In this document: positions 9,009 through 17,941 of the stretch, in pieces
Layout of the letters: every line of letters begins with the position of its first letter
How positions within the stretch are numbered: the first letter of the stretch is position 1
NCBI GenBank assembly: GCA_028293545.1
Contig: JAQGOP010000050.1
Location: 1 to 64,000, forward strand
DNA from: Verrucomicrobiota bacterium
GTDB taxonomy: Bacteria; Verrucomicrobiota; Verrucomicrobiia; Opitutales; Opitutaceae
Direction: 5' to 3'
Length of the DNA stretch: 64,000 nucleotides
Notes under the pieces: model-generated
Told to the model about the DNA's origin: nothing
Seen by the model: only the letters and a program-made list of their open reading frames with translations
Database searches by the model: none
Position numbers and translations under genes: made by a program

Positions 9009-9737
9009 ATGAAGCTCAAAAAGTCACCCTCTTCGTCCCCTTTCACCAGTCCTGCCCACGCCGCTCCCGCCGCCGATCCCTCGAAAAAGATCAGGATCAT
9101 GCTGGTGGATGACCATCCGCTGCTGCGGCGCGGGATGCGCGTGCTGATCGAGCAGCGTTCGCGTTTCGAGATTTGCGGCGAAGCTGACAACGCGCCTGAA
9201 GCCGTCGACATGGTGCGCCGGATCAAGCCCGACCTGACGATCGTCGACATCACGCTGAAATCGACGAATGGCATCGAATTGACCAAGGCCCTCCGCGCGC
9301 AGGCGCCCGACATGCGCATCCTGGTGGTTTCGATGCACGACGAGGAGGTCTACGCCGAACGCGCGCTGCGCGCGGGCGCGATGGGTTACTTGATGAAGCA
9401 CGAGGCCGTCGAGATGGTGATCATCGCGCTCGAGCGAATTTTAGGCGGCGATATTTACGTGAGCGATCGGCTGAAGGAAAAAATGCTCCATCGCTTTCTG
9501 AACCACTCGACCGAAAAGGTCGTTTCACTCGCCGAACTCCTCAGCGACCGCGAACTCGAGGTGCTCGAGTTGATCGGCGAAGGCTATGGCACGCGGGCGA
9601 TCGCGGAACAGCTGGGTCTCAGCGTCAAGACGATCGATTCCTACCGCGAGCACCTGAAGCTCAAGCTGAACCTCGGCACCAGCAGCGAGCTGGTGCGGTA
9701 CGCGATTCAGTGGAGCAAAAGCAAAACCAACGGGTGA
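9009..9737 (+). CDS. LuxR/NarL-family response regulator
   Basis: 242 aa from ATG 9009 (an in-frame ATG at 8946 is an alternative). After a Lys/Pro/Ser linker comes the receiver IRIMLVDDHPLLRRGMRVLI with phospho-Asp in LTIVDITLKS, Thr/Ser in VVSMHDEE, and Lys in YLMKHEAVE. The C terminus is a LuxR-type helix-turn-helix: LSDRELEVLELIGEGYGTRA, followed by IAEQLGLSVKTIDSYREHLK. It is a DNA-binding output regulator and the natural candidate controller of the surrounding stress genes. No cognate kinase is adjacent on the same strand; the hybrid kinase at 6378 ends 0.7 kb away and is a plausible partner. This pairing is inference. Confidence 0.87.
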   Translation: MKLKKSPSSSPFTSPAHAAPAADPSKKIRIMLVDDHPLLRRGMRVLIEQRSRFEICGEADNAPEAVDMVRRIKPDLTIVDITLKSTNGIELTKALRAQAPDMRILVVSMHDEEVYAERALRAGAMGYLMKHEAVEMVIIALERILGGDIYVSDRLKEKMLHRFLNHSTEKVVSLAELLSDRELEVLELIGEGYGTRAIAEQLGLSVKTIDSYREHLKLKLNLGTSSELVRYAIQWSKSKTNG

Positions 9738-9742
9738 GTTGC

Positions 9743-10618
9743 TCACCTTCCGCGGTCTTGGGTTTTTGCGGCGCGCTCGATGTCGCCGGGATTGCGGCGG
9801 TGGTCCTTCGCGGGGACTTCCTGGTACATGGCTTCATTCTTCCGGGCCTGGCCTGATTCCGGGAGCATCCGGCGCGAGAACACCATGGCCTTGTTCATCC
9901 CGCCCGGGATGATCACGCGTTCCCCGTCCATGAGCGCCTGGTAGGCGGTTTTCGCGACATCCTGCGCCGCCATCACGTTGGCTTTTTGGAAAGCCCGCGT
10001 TTCCACCATGTCCGCCTTCGGGAAGAAATCCGTGTCGACCGGTCCCGGGCACAGCGCCGTGACCGTCACGCCGGTGTCCTCGAGTTCCGTGGCGAGCGCC
10101 TCGGAGAAGGAGAGCACGAAGGCCTTGGTGGCGTGGTAGACCGCGAGCGTCGGGCCCGGTTCGAAGCCCGCGACGGAGGCGGTGTTCAGGATCCGGCCGC
10201 GGCCGCGTTGGATCATGCCGGGCAGGAATTCCTTCGTCAGCCGGACCACGGCTTCAATGTTTACGTGGATCATCTCCAAGTCGCGCTCCACGGGGATTTC
10301 CCAGAATTTCCCGCGCTGGCCCAGCCCCGCGTTGTTGGCGAGGATATCGACCGTCAACCCCTGGGCCGCGAGGAGGGTCCGGAGGCCGGTGGCGGCCTCG
10401 GCGTCGGCCAGGTTTTTCGCCACCGGCACAACCGTGACATCAAACTCCTCGCGGATCTCGCGCGCCAAGGCGTCGAGTTCACCCTGCACGGGGGCGACGA
10501 TGACCAGGGAATGCCCGTTGCGGGCGAACTGGCGCGCCAGCTCGCGGCCGATCCCGCTGGAGGCGCCGGTGACGAGGACCAAATCGGATTCAGAAGAGGA
10601 GGTTTCGTTATTTTTCAT
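9743..10618 (-). CDS. Short-chain dehydrogenase/reductase (SDR)
   Basis: 291 aa from the ATG at 10618. Classical SDR motifs are visible: cofactor loop TGASSGIGRELARQ near residue 17, NNAGLGQ, catalytic Ser in ILNTASVAGFEPG, and YHATKAFV with the catalytic Tyr and Lys. The LCPGPVDTDFFPKAD segment follows. A C-terminal extension is rich in charged residues. Substrate unknown; this subgroup acts on carbonyl compounds. It converges with the response regulator gene, with only five bases between their ends. Confidence 0.87.
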   Translation of the reverse strand: MKNNETSSSESDLVLVTGASSGIGRELARQFARNGHSLVIVAPVQGELDALAREIREEFDVTVVPVAKNLADAEAATGLRTLLAAQGLTVDILANNAGLGQRGKFWEIPVERDLEMIHVNIEAVVRLTKEFLPGMIQRGRGRILNTASVAGFEPGPTLAVYHATKAFVLSFSEALATELEDTGVTVTALCPGPVDTDFFPKADMVETRAFQKANVMAAQDVAKTAYQALMDGERVIIPGGMNKAMVFSRRMLPESGQARKNEAMYQEVPAKDHRRNPGDIERAAKTQDRGR

Positions 10619-10896
10619 GTGGTGACAGCGCGGTTGCGAGCGGCGCTCCACCCATTGGACGGCCGGTCTGTGCCAATTGTGCTGCTTCCAAAAACATAGT
10701 CCTCCTCCTCTTCGCGGGGTATCAGGGGGCATCCCATTCGGGACTACCGGGATTGGCTTTAGCTGCGTGCGGTGAAATTTCCAGCGGGTGAGGAGCTGGC
10801 TGTTTCTGCCGAAAGCCCGTGGTTGGAGATGCTACGGTAAATCTCCCGGAGAGAGGACTGGACCGGCGCCCGATGGCTGTCCCTTTCGTCCCGGGC

Positions 10897-10932
10897 TATA
10901 ATGCGGGGCCGCGGACCGAACTAGGTTCGCGG
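10897..10932 (+). promoter_or_regulatory. Putative -10 box and 5' leader hairpin of the hsp20-lon operon
   Basis: A perfect TATAAT lies at 10897-10902. Twelve bases or so later a hairpin can form: CCGCGGACC (10909-10917), loop GAACTA, GGTTCGCGG (10924-10932), nine pairs including one G-U. No clear -35 box is seen at 17-base spacing. The hairpin would sit at the start of the mRNA, 27 bases before the Hsp20 ATG. The rest of 10733-10959 shows only the half-palindrome near 10743. Confidence 0.4.
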
Positions 10933-10959
10933 TAAAAAGTTACCCCTCCCCGTCCGTCC

Positions 10960-11349
10960 ATGATCACCGTCCTCTCCCCGTCTCTCCAAGAAAACGAAAC
11001 CAGCAGCCGCGACCCGATGGGGTTCATCGCATGGCGTCCCCCGATGAATGTGTTTCGTTGCGACGGACACATCGCGGTCTGCGTCGACTTGGCGGGCGCG
11101 GAAGAGGGAAGCATCGAGGTCAGCGTGAAAGGGCGGCACCTCATTATCCGCGGCAACCGCCAGCCCGTCGAACCGACGGACGAGCCGTTGCACCGCGTCC
11201 TTGCCCTGGAAATCGATCACGGCCCGTTTGAACGCATCCTCACGTTGACCGAGGCCGTGGAAGCGTCGGGTCTAATGACGGAGCAGCGCGGAGGCTTGTT
11301 CTGGATCCGGCTTCCGCTCGCCCCGAGCCCTTCGCCCGTCGCCGCCTAG
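10960..11349 (+). CDS. Hsp20/alpha-crystallin family small heat-shock protein
   Basis: 129 aa. After a short N-terminal arm, PMNVFRCDGHIAVCVDLAGA starts the alpha-crystallin domain; IEVSVKGRHLIIRGNRQPVE is its beta3-beta4-like core, and GLFWIRLPLAPSPSPV the end. Small heat-shock proteins hold unfolding proteins in a refoldable state without ATP. The lon gene follows after 14 bases, so holding and degradation of damaged proteins appear to be made from one transcript. The domain is slightly divergent but complete. Confidence 0.85.
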   Translation: MITVLSPSLQENETSSRDPMGFIAWRPPMNVFRCDGHIAVCVDLAGAEEGSIEVSVKGRHLIIRGNRQPVEPTDEPLHRVLALEIDHGPFERILTLTEAVEASGLMTEQRGGLFWIRLPLAPSPSPVAA

Positions 11350-11363
11350 GAGCGGCTTTCCGC

Positions 11364-13817
11364 ATGGCCGGCCAAGCGAACGCGCCCGCCGGGCGGACCG
11401 GTGAACGCCTCGCCAACCCGGCGCCCGCAATCGAAGCGGCCCGGACGGAAACGCTGCCGGTCCTGGTGCTGCGCAGCGTGGTGATGTTTCCCGGCACCGT
11501 CGAAACGCTCACCATCACGCGGGATTCCTCGCGCCGCCTGCTGGAGGAATCCCTGCCGCACGGGAAACGAATCGCGCTCTTTCGCCAGCGCGGGGACCGG
11601 GCCGAGCCCGGCGCGGCGGGCATCGTCACGGTGGGAGTGGTTGCGACGGTCTATAAGTTGAACCGCCGCGACGACGGCAGCCTCACGGTGCGCCTGCGCG
11701 TGCTGGACCGCATTGTGATCGACCGCGTGTTCGCCACCGAGCCCTTTATCCGCGCCGAGGTTTCCCCGGCGGCGGGAACGACGGCCATGCCGGGCGACGA
11801 TCGCGAGGCGCACGCGCGCGCCGAGGAACTGAAATCCGCCGCGCATGCGTTCCTGGAGGAGCGGACCGACGAAACGGCGAGCGAGGCCGCAGCCCAACTG
11901 GCCACGACCGAGGACCCCGGCCGCGTCGCGGACATTGTCGCCAGCGTGCTGACGATCACGCTGGAGGAAAAACAGGCGCTGCTCGAGGAACTGGACGTGG
12001 TGCGCCGCCTGCGAGCGGTGCTCGCGCACGTGGGACAGGAACTTTCGAAGGCGCGGCTCGGCCGCAAGATTCACGAGGACGCGAAGGCGGAGCTGACCGA
12101 TGCGCAGCGCCGCGAATACCTGCACGAGCAGCTGCGGATCATCCGCCGCGAACTCGGCGAGGATCAGTCCGAGGGCGCCCAGCAGGCGGCGGAATTGCGC
12201 GCCCGCCTGGAGGTCGCGAGGGTGCCAAAGGACGTGCGAGAGGAGGTCGAGCGGGATCTCACGCGGCTGACGTATCTGCGTCCGGCGAACCCGGAGTTCC
12301 CCTTGATCGTGAGCTATATTGAAACGCTCACGGAATTGCCGTGGAGAGCGGAAACCGTGCGCAAGCCCGACTTGGCCAAGGCGCAGCAACAGCTCGACCA
12401 GAGCCATTTCGACCTCGAGCGGGTGAAGCGCCGGCTGCTCGATCACTTGGCGGTGCGGAAAAGAAATCCGCTGGGGCACCCGATGATCCCGTGCCTCGTG
12501 GGGCCGCCGGGCGTCGGGAAAACGACGTTGGCCGCGTCGCTCGCGGAAGCGCTGGGGCGGAAATTCATCAGCATCGGCGTGAGCGGAATGGAAGGGGAAG
12601 GGGATTTGATTGGGTTTCGCCGCACCCTTCCCGGCGCGCTGCCGGGCCGGATCATCCATGAACTTTGCCGCGCCGGCGCGCGCGACCCGGTGATCATGCT
12701 GGAGGACATCGACGACACCGACATCGATTTTTCCGGCGACGAAGCGACGGCGTTGCTGGAGGTGCTCGATACGCGGCGGAACAAGGCGTTCGTCGATCGT
12801 TTCATCGGCGTGCCGTTCGATCTGTCGGGCGTGCTGTTCCTGGCCACGGCGTATTACTGGGAGGATGTGCCACCCGCGGTGCGCGAGCGGTTGGAGATGA
12901 TCCGGATTCCCGGCTACAGCGACGAGGACAAGCGCGAGATTTCGCGGCGTTACCTCGTCCCGCGCCTGCTCGCCGAACACGGCTTGAGCGATGCACAGTG
13001 TCATTTCGAAGACGAAGCGCTCGGCCGGATGATTGAGGATTACACGCGCGAAGGCGGAGTCCGCGGGCTCGACCGGCAAATCGCCGCGTTGTGCCGCGCC
13101 GCCGTCGGCATGATGGAACGCGAGCCTGCACTGAAGGAGATCACGGTCACGCCGGTCTTGGTGGAGCAGGTGCTGGGTCCGCCGAAATTTCTCCGCGAAG
13201 CGCGACTCACCACGGCGAACCCCGGAGTGGTCACGGGCCTGGCTTGGACCAGCGTCGGCGGCGAAATCATGCACATCGAGGCGCTGCGCTATCCCGGGCG
13301 CGGCGGCATCCAGCTGACCGGCCAGATCGGCAATGTGATGAAAGAGAGCGCCCAGGCCGCGCTGAGCCTGCTCAAGAGCCGGGTGCGTTCGCTCGGCATC
13401 CGGAAACTCTTCGACAGCGACATCCACGTCCACGTCCCGGCCGGCGCAGTCCCGAAGGACGGTCCTTCCGCCGGCGTGGCGATCTTCACGGCGATCGCGT
13501 CGCTCTGCACGGGTCGTCGGGTGAGGGCGGACGTGGCGATGACCGGGGAAATTACATTGCGTGGGTTGGTGCTCCCGATCGGGGGATTGAAGGAAAAAAT
13601 CCTCGCGGCGCGGAGGGCGGGGATTCCGACGGTGATCCTGCCCAAGCTGAACGAGAAAGACCTGGCCGACGTCCCGCCCAGCGTGGTGGCGCACGTCAAG
13701 TTCGTGCTCGTGGAGACGGTGGACGAAGTCCTGGCCGCCGCTCTGGAGCCCGAGAAAAAGCGCCGTCCGAAATCCAAGGCGAAAAAATCCAAGGCTCGAA
13801 AGCGGTCGCCGAACTGA
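11364..13817 (+). CDS. ATP-dependent Lon protease (LonA type), divergent ATPase motifs
   Basis: 817 aa, close to the usual length. The N-terminal LON substrate domain begins TLPVLVLRSVVMFPGTVETL. The AAA+ module has Walker A GPPGVGKTTLAAS near residue 380. Where Lon normally has MLDEID as Walker B, this protein has VIMLEDIDDT, so the two acidic residues are exchanged. The sensor-1 strand reads FLATAYYWED instead of ATAN-type. The arginine finger region VRERLEM and sensor 2 region (REGGVRGLDRQI) are present. The C-terminal protease domain has catalytic Ser in PKDGPSAGVAIFTA and Lys in GGLKEKILAARRAG. It is therefore a Ser-Lys protease with intact peptidase site but unusual nucleotide-handling residues. 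Co-operonic with Hsp20. Confidence 0.9.
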   Translation: MAGQANAPAGRTGERLANPAPAIEAARTETLPVLVLRSVVMFPGTVETLTITRDSSRRLLEESLPHGKRIALFRQRGDRAEPGAAGIVTVGVVATVYKLNRRDDGSLTVRLRVLDRIVIDRVFATEPFIRAEVSPAAGTTAMPGDDREAHARAEELKSAAHAFLEERTDETASEAAAQLATTEDPGRVADIVASVLTITLEEKQALLEELDVVRRLRAVLAHVGQELSKARLGRKIHEDAKAELTDAQRREYLHEQLRIIRRELGEDQSEGAQQAAELRARLEVARVPKDVREEVERDLTRLTYLRPANPEFPLIVSYIETLTELPWRAETVRKPDLAKAQQQLDQSHFDLERVKRRLLDHLAVRKRNPLGHPMIPCLVGPPGVGKTTLAASLAEALGRKFISIGVSGMEGEGDLIGFRRTLPGALPGRIIHELCRAGARDPVIMLEDIDDTDIDFSGDEATALLEVLDTRRNKAFVDRFIGVPFDLSGVLFLATAYYWEDVPPAVRERLEMIRIPGYSDEDKREISRRYLVPRLLAEHGLSDAQCHFEDEALGRMIEDYTREGGVRGLDRQIAALCRAAVGMMEREPALKEITVTPVLVEQVLGPPKFLREARLTTANPGVVTGLAWTSVGGEIMHIEALRYPGRGGIQLTGQIGNVMKESAQAALSLLKSRVRSLGIRKLFDSDIHVHVPAGAVPKDGPSAGVAIFTAIASLCTGRRVRADVAMTGEITLRGLVLPIGGLKEKILAARRAGIPTVILPKLNEKDLADVPPSVVAHVKFVLVETVDEVLAAALEPEKKRRPKSKAKKSKARKRSPN

Positions 13818-13913
13818 CGCGATCGCATTCAGGGACGGTGAAACAGACGAGGAGGATCCTGTCGGCCCCAGCGTGGGATTGCACTTTTGGTGAAATTTCG
13901 GGTCTAAGTTTGG

Positions 13914-15269
13914 ATGGCGAACAACCCGGAAGCCACTGACGTGGTGGTGATCGGCGGCGGCGTGTCGGGATTGTCGGCTGCGCGGGAACTTTCACGGGCC
14001 GGGTTTCGCGTGACCCTGCTCGAGGCCCGCGATCGCCTCGGCGGACGAATCCACACGGTGCGTCCGACGGGTTGGCGCACGCCGGTCGAGTTGGGCGCGG
14101 AATTTGTGCACGTGGGAAACCCGGAGTTGTGGCGGTTAATCCGTCGCGGCGGTTTTGCCGTGCGCCGATTGACTGTGCCGCACTGGCTCGCGGGGAAAAA
14201 CCACCTGGCGAAAATCGAAGGCCTCGATGAATCGCTCGCTTGCGTGACGAGAAAAATCAAACCCCGGCTCGCGGGTAACCGGTCGTTCGGGGCCTATTTC
14301 CGCCGCTATCCGCCGCAGGTCACTGCGGAAGCCTGGAAACTTGCCCGCAGTTTCGTCGAAGGGTTCGAAGCGGCGCCCCTCAACCGGATCAGCGCTCGCT
14401 CCCTCGCCGGTGAAACGATGGACGAGGAGCATCAGTTCGAGCTGCCGGGCGGATACGATCAGGTCGTCAAGCAGCTGACGAAGGAATGTGTCGCGAAGGG
14501 AGTTCGGATTCACACCGGCGTCGTGGTGCGAACCGTGCGGTGGCGTCGAGGTTTGGTCAGCGTGACGACGGGCGCGAATGCTCCACATCGAAAAACCTTC
14601 ATCGCGTGCGCGGCGGTCGTGACGCTGCCCGTGCGGGTACTGCAGGCGCGTTCCGGCCGGGGCGCGATTCGCTTCGAACCGGCGCTGAAGGAAAAGCAGC
14701 CGTGGATCGATCGCATGGCGATGGGGGACGTGTTCCGGTTCGCCGTGAGGTTCCACTCCGGTGCTTGGGAAAAACTCTGGCCGCCGCCGCTGAAACAAAA
14801 TGCGCGCGGCGGGTTCGGGTTCATTCATTCCACGGTGAAGGGCGTGCCGGTCTGGTGGGCGTTGTCGGCGCAACCGATGGTAATTGGCTGGGCCGGCGGG
14901 CCGGCGGCGAAGCGTGCGCTGAGATGTGCACCGGCGGAGCGCCGACGCCTCGCGTTGCGCTCGCTCGCAGAAATCATCGGGGTTTCGACCGCGGTCGTGG
15001 AGCGGGCGGTCGTCGATTGGGCGGGCCACGATTGGCAGAAGGATCCACTGGCCCGCGGGGCGTACAGTTTCACCGCCGCCGGATCGGATGAGGCTGGCGC
15101 CAAGGTGCGCGAGCCGGTCGGGGCGACGTTGTTTTTTGCCGGGGAAGCCACCGCCGAGGGCGCGGAAGTGGGGACGGTGCACGGGGCGCTCAACAGTGGA
15201 ATTCGCGCCGCAAAGGAAATTGTTTCTGCCTGCGGCGGCGCCGCGGGTGGAGCGCATCGCCTGGCTTGA
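13914..15269 (+). CDS. FAD-dependent amine oxidase-like flavoprotein
   Basis: 451 aa. The FAD dinucleotide motif VVVIGGGVSGLSAARELSRA is at the N terminus, followed by the ELLEARDRLGGR-type segment (TLLEARDRLGGRIHTVRPTG) typical of monoamine oxidase/phytoene desaturase-type flavoproteins. The C terminus has LFFAGEATAEGAEVGTVHGA, the second FAD contact. The substrate is unknown; polyamines or other amines are typical for the family. It stands 96 bases after lon and 49 bases before the DNA ligase gene, on the same strand. Confidence 0.83.
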   Translation: MANNPEATDVVVIGGGVSGLSAARELSRAGFRVTLLEARDRLGGRIHTVRPTGWRTPVELGAEFVHVGNPELWRLIRRGGFAVRRLTVPHWLAGKNHLAKIEGLDESLACVTRKIKPRLAGNRSFGAYFRRYPPQVTAEAWKLARSFVEGFEAAPLNRISARSLAGETMDEEHQFELPGGYDQVVKQLTKECVAKGVRIHTGVVVRTVRWRRGLVSVTTGANAPHRKTFIACAAVVTLPVRVLQARSGRGAIRFEPALKEKQPWIDRMAMGDVFRFAVRFHSGAWEKLWPPPLKQNARGGFGFIHSTVKGVPVWWALSAQPMVIGWAGGPAAKRALRCAPAERRRLALRSLAEIIGVSTAVVERAVVDWAGHDWQKDPLARGAYSFTAAGSDEAGAKVREPVGATLFFAGEATAEGAEVGTVHGALNSGIRAAKEIVSACGGAAGGAHRLA

Positions 15270-15318
15270 GCCGGTCGACCCGAACCATGCGCCTCGTGCC
15301 GGGTCCATCGATCCGACC

Positions 15319-16296
15319 ATGAAACGCGCGGCCAAATATATGATCCCGATGAAGGCGCTGGGGGTGGAGGAAGTGCCCGTCGGGCAGTGGCGCTGTGAGA
15401 TCAAGTTCGACGGCTACCGCGCGGTGGCGGTGATCAACAACGGGCGGGTCGAGCTCTGGTCGCGAAATTACAAGCCGCTCGGTCCCGATTACCCGGATGT
15501 GGTGAAGGCGCTGGCCGGGATCAAGTGCCGCAACGCCGTGCTCGATGGGGAGATCGTCGCGTTGGATTCGGCCGGGCGGTCTCGCTTCCAGCTGCTGCAG
15601 GGCCGCGACCTGGGGGAACGTCCACGAATCGTATATTATCTCTTCGACCTCATGCACCTTGAAGGGGTGGACCTCACTGCCGAGCCTTTGGAAGCGCGGC
15701 AGACGATCCTGGCCAAGCTGCTGAAAAATCCCAAGACACCGCTCCAACTTTCCCCTTGGTTCGATCTTGCCCCAGCGGAACTGATGAAGGCCGCGCGCGC
15801 GCAGGGACTCGAAGGCATCATCGTGAAGCGCCCGGGATCACTCTACGAATCGGACCGCCGCAGCGGCGCGTGGCTGAAGTGCAAGGTTCATGGCGAGCAG
15901 GAATTCGTGATCGGTGGTTTCACGCTGCCGCAGCGCAGCCGGCCTTTTTTCGGGGCGATCCTCATCGGCTACTACCAGGGCGGAAAATTTCTTTACGCCG
16001 GCAAGGTCGGGACGGGGTTTAACTACAAGCTGCTCGAGTCGCTGCACGCGCAATTCCTCAGGCGAAAGCGGGTGAACTGCCCGTTCCAGAATTTGCCGAT
16101 GGAGCGGCGGTCGCGGTTCGGGAGCGGGATGACGCGCGCCGAGATGCGCAAGGTCACGTGGGTGCGGCCCGAACTTGTGGCGCAGATCAAATTCGCCGAG
16201 TGGACCCACGATGGCGTGTTGCGCCAGCCGGTGTTTCTCGGGCTAAGGAAGGACAAGCCCGCGAAGGCGGTGCGCCGCGAAGCGGGACCGGCTTGA
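15319..16296 (+). CDS. ATP-dependent DNA ligase (stand-alone, LigD ligase-domain type)
   Basis: 325 aa from ATG 15319. The adenylation motif I is CEIKFDGYRAVAV with Lys as nucleophile. Motif LDGEIVALD (III-like), YLFDLMHLEG, EGIIVKRPGSLYES (IV) and WLKCKVHGEQEFVIGGFT (V and start of the OB fold) follow in order. This corresponds to the ligase domain of LigD alone; the polymerase and phosphoesterase parts are encoded by the convergent gene at 16406-17923. It seals nicks after Ku-dependent end joining. Starting further upstream would overlap the flavoprotein gene and add no family homology. Confidence 0.87.
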   Translation: MKRAAKYMIPMKALGVEEVPVGQWRCEIKFDGYRAVAVINNGRVELWSRNYKPLGPDYPDVVKALAGIKCRNAVLDGEIVALDSAGRSRFQLLQGRDLGERPRIVYYLFDLMHLEGVDLTAEPLEARQTILAKLLKNPKTPLQLSPWFDLAPAELMKAARAQGLEGIIVKRPGSLYESDRRSGAWLKCKVHGEQEFVIGGFTLPQRSRPFFGAILIGYYQGGKFLYAGKVGTGFNYKLLESLHAQFLRRKRVNCPFQNLPMERRSRFGSGMTRAEMRKVTWVRPELVAQIKFAEWTHDGVLRQPVFLGLRKDKPAKAVRREAGPA

Positions 16297-16302
16297 GAAT
16301 TG

Positions 16303-16333
16303 CGGATTGCGGATGGCGGATTGCGGATAGATT
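16303..16333. repeat. Short direct repeats (ATTGCGGAT type)
   Basis: Three closely spaced copies of ATTGCGGA(T) with one GATGGCGG interruption lie between the convergent ligase and LigD genes. The complement of the same short unit (CCGCAATC) is found at about 43757-43780 before the isochorismatase-like gene. Confidence 0.55.
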
Positions 16334-16405
16334 TCGACCTCAATCCATTCGCGCCGGAGGCGGGCTGAAATTAGCTGTCCGGTCCCCGTAATCTGCAATC
16401 GGCCG

Positions 16406-17923
16406 CTACTTCCGATTGCTGTTCCACTCTGCGTCGTTGTCTTTCGCGATCCGGGCCAGCGAGCGTTTCGTCAGGACCGAGCTGTCTTCCTGGCGGGCGC
16501 TGATAGGCTTCGCGGCCTTGCCGTACTTGGCGATCAGCCAGACGTCTTTGCCGTAGTTGCTGTTGATTTTGAAAATGTGCCACTCGCCCTTCAGTTTCTT
16601 GCCGGAAAGGTTCAGCTTGAGGTTTCCGGAGGCGTAGGAACCGCCGAGGATTTCATAGGTGCCGATGTCCCACACCATCACGGTGCCGCCGCCGTACTGG
16701 CCCTTCGGAATCGTCCCCTCGAATTTCAAATACGCGATGGGGTGGTCCTCGACGGCAAAGGCCGAGCGTTTCACGCCGAGCTCCGTCGGCACGCCCTTGG
16801 GCACGGCCCAGGATTTCAAGGTGCCGTCCATCTCGAGCCGGAAATCATAATGAAGATGGGACGCCGCGTGCTTTTGAATGACGAAGCGTCCGCCGCCTTG
16901 GGCCTGCCGCTCGCCGACGACCGGGCCGGGCTCCTTCGTCTTGGTGAAATCGCGCTTCGCCTTATACGCGCGCAACGTGGGCGCCGCGGTTGCCACCTCG
17001 GGGGGAGGACGTTTCGCGGCCGGTGCGTTCGCGGCAAAGGCCTTCGGAAGTTTTTGTTTCAGTTTGAGCACCGGGGCGAACAGGTCGCCCAGCTTGGCGA
17101 GGCGTTTCAAGGCGGCGTCGGGAGTGAAGAAGAGTGCTGAGGGTTTCTTGAAACGCTTCAGCTCGTCCCACGTCACGGGCATGGAAATGAACGGCTGCTC
17201 GCGTTTCGCGCGCATCGAATAAACGGCGACCGTGGTTTTCGACAGGTTGTTCTGGCTCCAGTCGATCATCACGCGCTCGCGCCGGCGCTCCTTCGACATC
17301 TGGCTCACGACCAGGTCGGGATGCTGCTGCTCCAGGAGCTCCGCCACCGCCTTGGCGAAATTCGCGGTGGCCGCATAGGTCGTCGGCGTATTGAGCGGCA
17401 CGTAGAGCTGGACGCCTTTCGAACCCGACACTTTGGGAAATATCTGAAGCTTCAGGCCGTCCATGAGTTCCTTCACCAGGAAGGCGACACGCGCGCAGCG
17501 ATGGAGATCGGAGCCTTCGCCGGGATCGAGGTCGAAGACGACGTGCGTCGGGCGCTCGAGGTCCGGCGCGCGGTGCAGGAAGGGATGCAGCTCGATCGCC
17601 GCGAGATTCGCGCACCACGCCAGCGTGGGCGCGTCGTTGATCAGGATGTAGTTGGTCGAGCCCGCTTGGTGGCGGCGATTCACCGCGTAGGTTTCGACCC
17701 ACGGCGGCGTAAACTTCGGCGCGTTTTTCTCGTAGAATTGCCCGCCTTGGATTCCGTCCGGAAAGCGGATCAGGGTCACGGGCCGCTGCTTGAGGTGGGG
17801 CAGGAGGTAGGGCGCGACGTCGACGTAATACTTGATCATCTGCCCCTTCGTGAAACCGACCTCGGGGAAGAAAATCTTTTGGAGGTTCGAGAACTTAACT
17901 TCCGGGACAGCTTTGCGCGCCAT
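16406..17923 (-). CDS. ligD: LigD polymerase domain fused to 3'-phosphoesterase domain (no ligase domain)
   Basis: 505 aa. Residues 1 to about 290 are the archaeo-eukaryotic primase-like NHEJ polymerase: FSNLQKIFFPEVGFTKGQMI, RPVTLIRFPDGIQG, and HVVFDLDPGEG with the catalytic Asp pair, then PKVSGSKGVQLYVPL. After a Pro/Ala linker, residues about 355-480 are the phosphoesterase domain: RFVIQKHAASHLHYDFRLEM, SWAVPKGVP, DHPIAYLKFEGTIPKGQYGG. Order Pol-PE with a separate ligase gene (15319) differs from the three-domain LigD of mycobacteria and pseudomonads. It is transcribed after Ku with an 18-base gap and acts in end processing and filling at Ku-bound breaks. Confidence 0.88.
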   Translation of the reverse strand: MARKAVPEVKFSNLQKIFFPEVGFTKGQMIKYYVDVAPYLLPHLKQRPVTLIRFPDGIQGGQFYEKNAPKFTPPWVETYAVNRRHQAGSTNYILINDAPTLAWCANLAAIELHPFLHRAPDLERPTHVVFDLDPGEGSDLHRCARVAFLVKELMDGLKLQIFPKVSGSKGVQLYVPLNTPTTYAATANFAKAVAELLEQQHPDLVVSQMSKERRRERVMIDWSQNNLSKTTVAVYSMRAKREQPFISMPVTWDELKRFKKPSALFFTPDAALKRLAKLGDLFAPVLKLKQKLPKAFAANAPAAKRPPPEVATAAPTLRAYKAKRDFTKTKEPGPVVGERQAQGGGRFVIQKHAASHLHYDFRLEMDGTLKSWAVPKGVPTELGVKRSAFAVEDHPIAYLKFEGTIPKGQYGGGTVMVWDIGTYEILGGSYASGNLKLNLSGKKLKGEWHIFKINSNYGKDVWLIAKYGKAAKPISARQEDSSVLTKRSLARIAKDNDAEWNSNRK

Positions 17924-17941
17924 GGGAGAAGGGGAGTTGGG

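Noticed and set aside
11346-13694. 782-codon open frame opposite lon
   Set aside because: Shadow of the lon coding strand; composition dominated by Arg/His/Asp.
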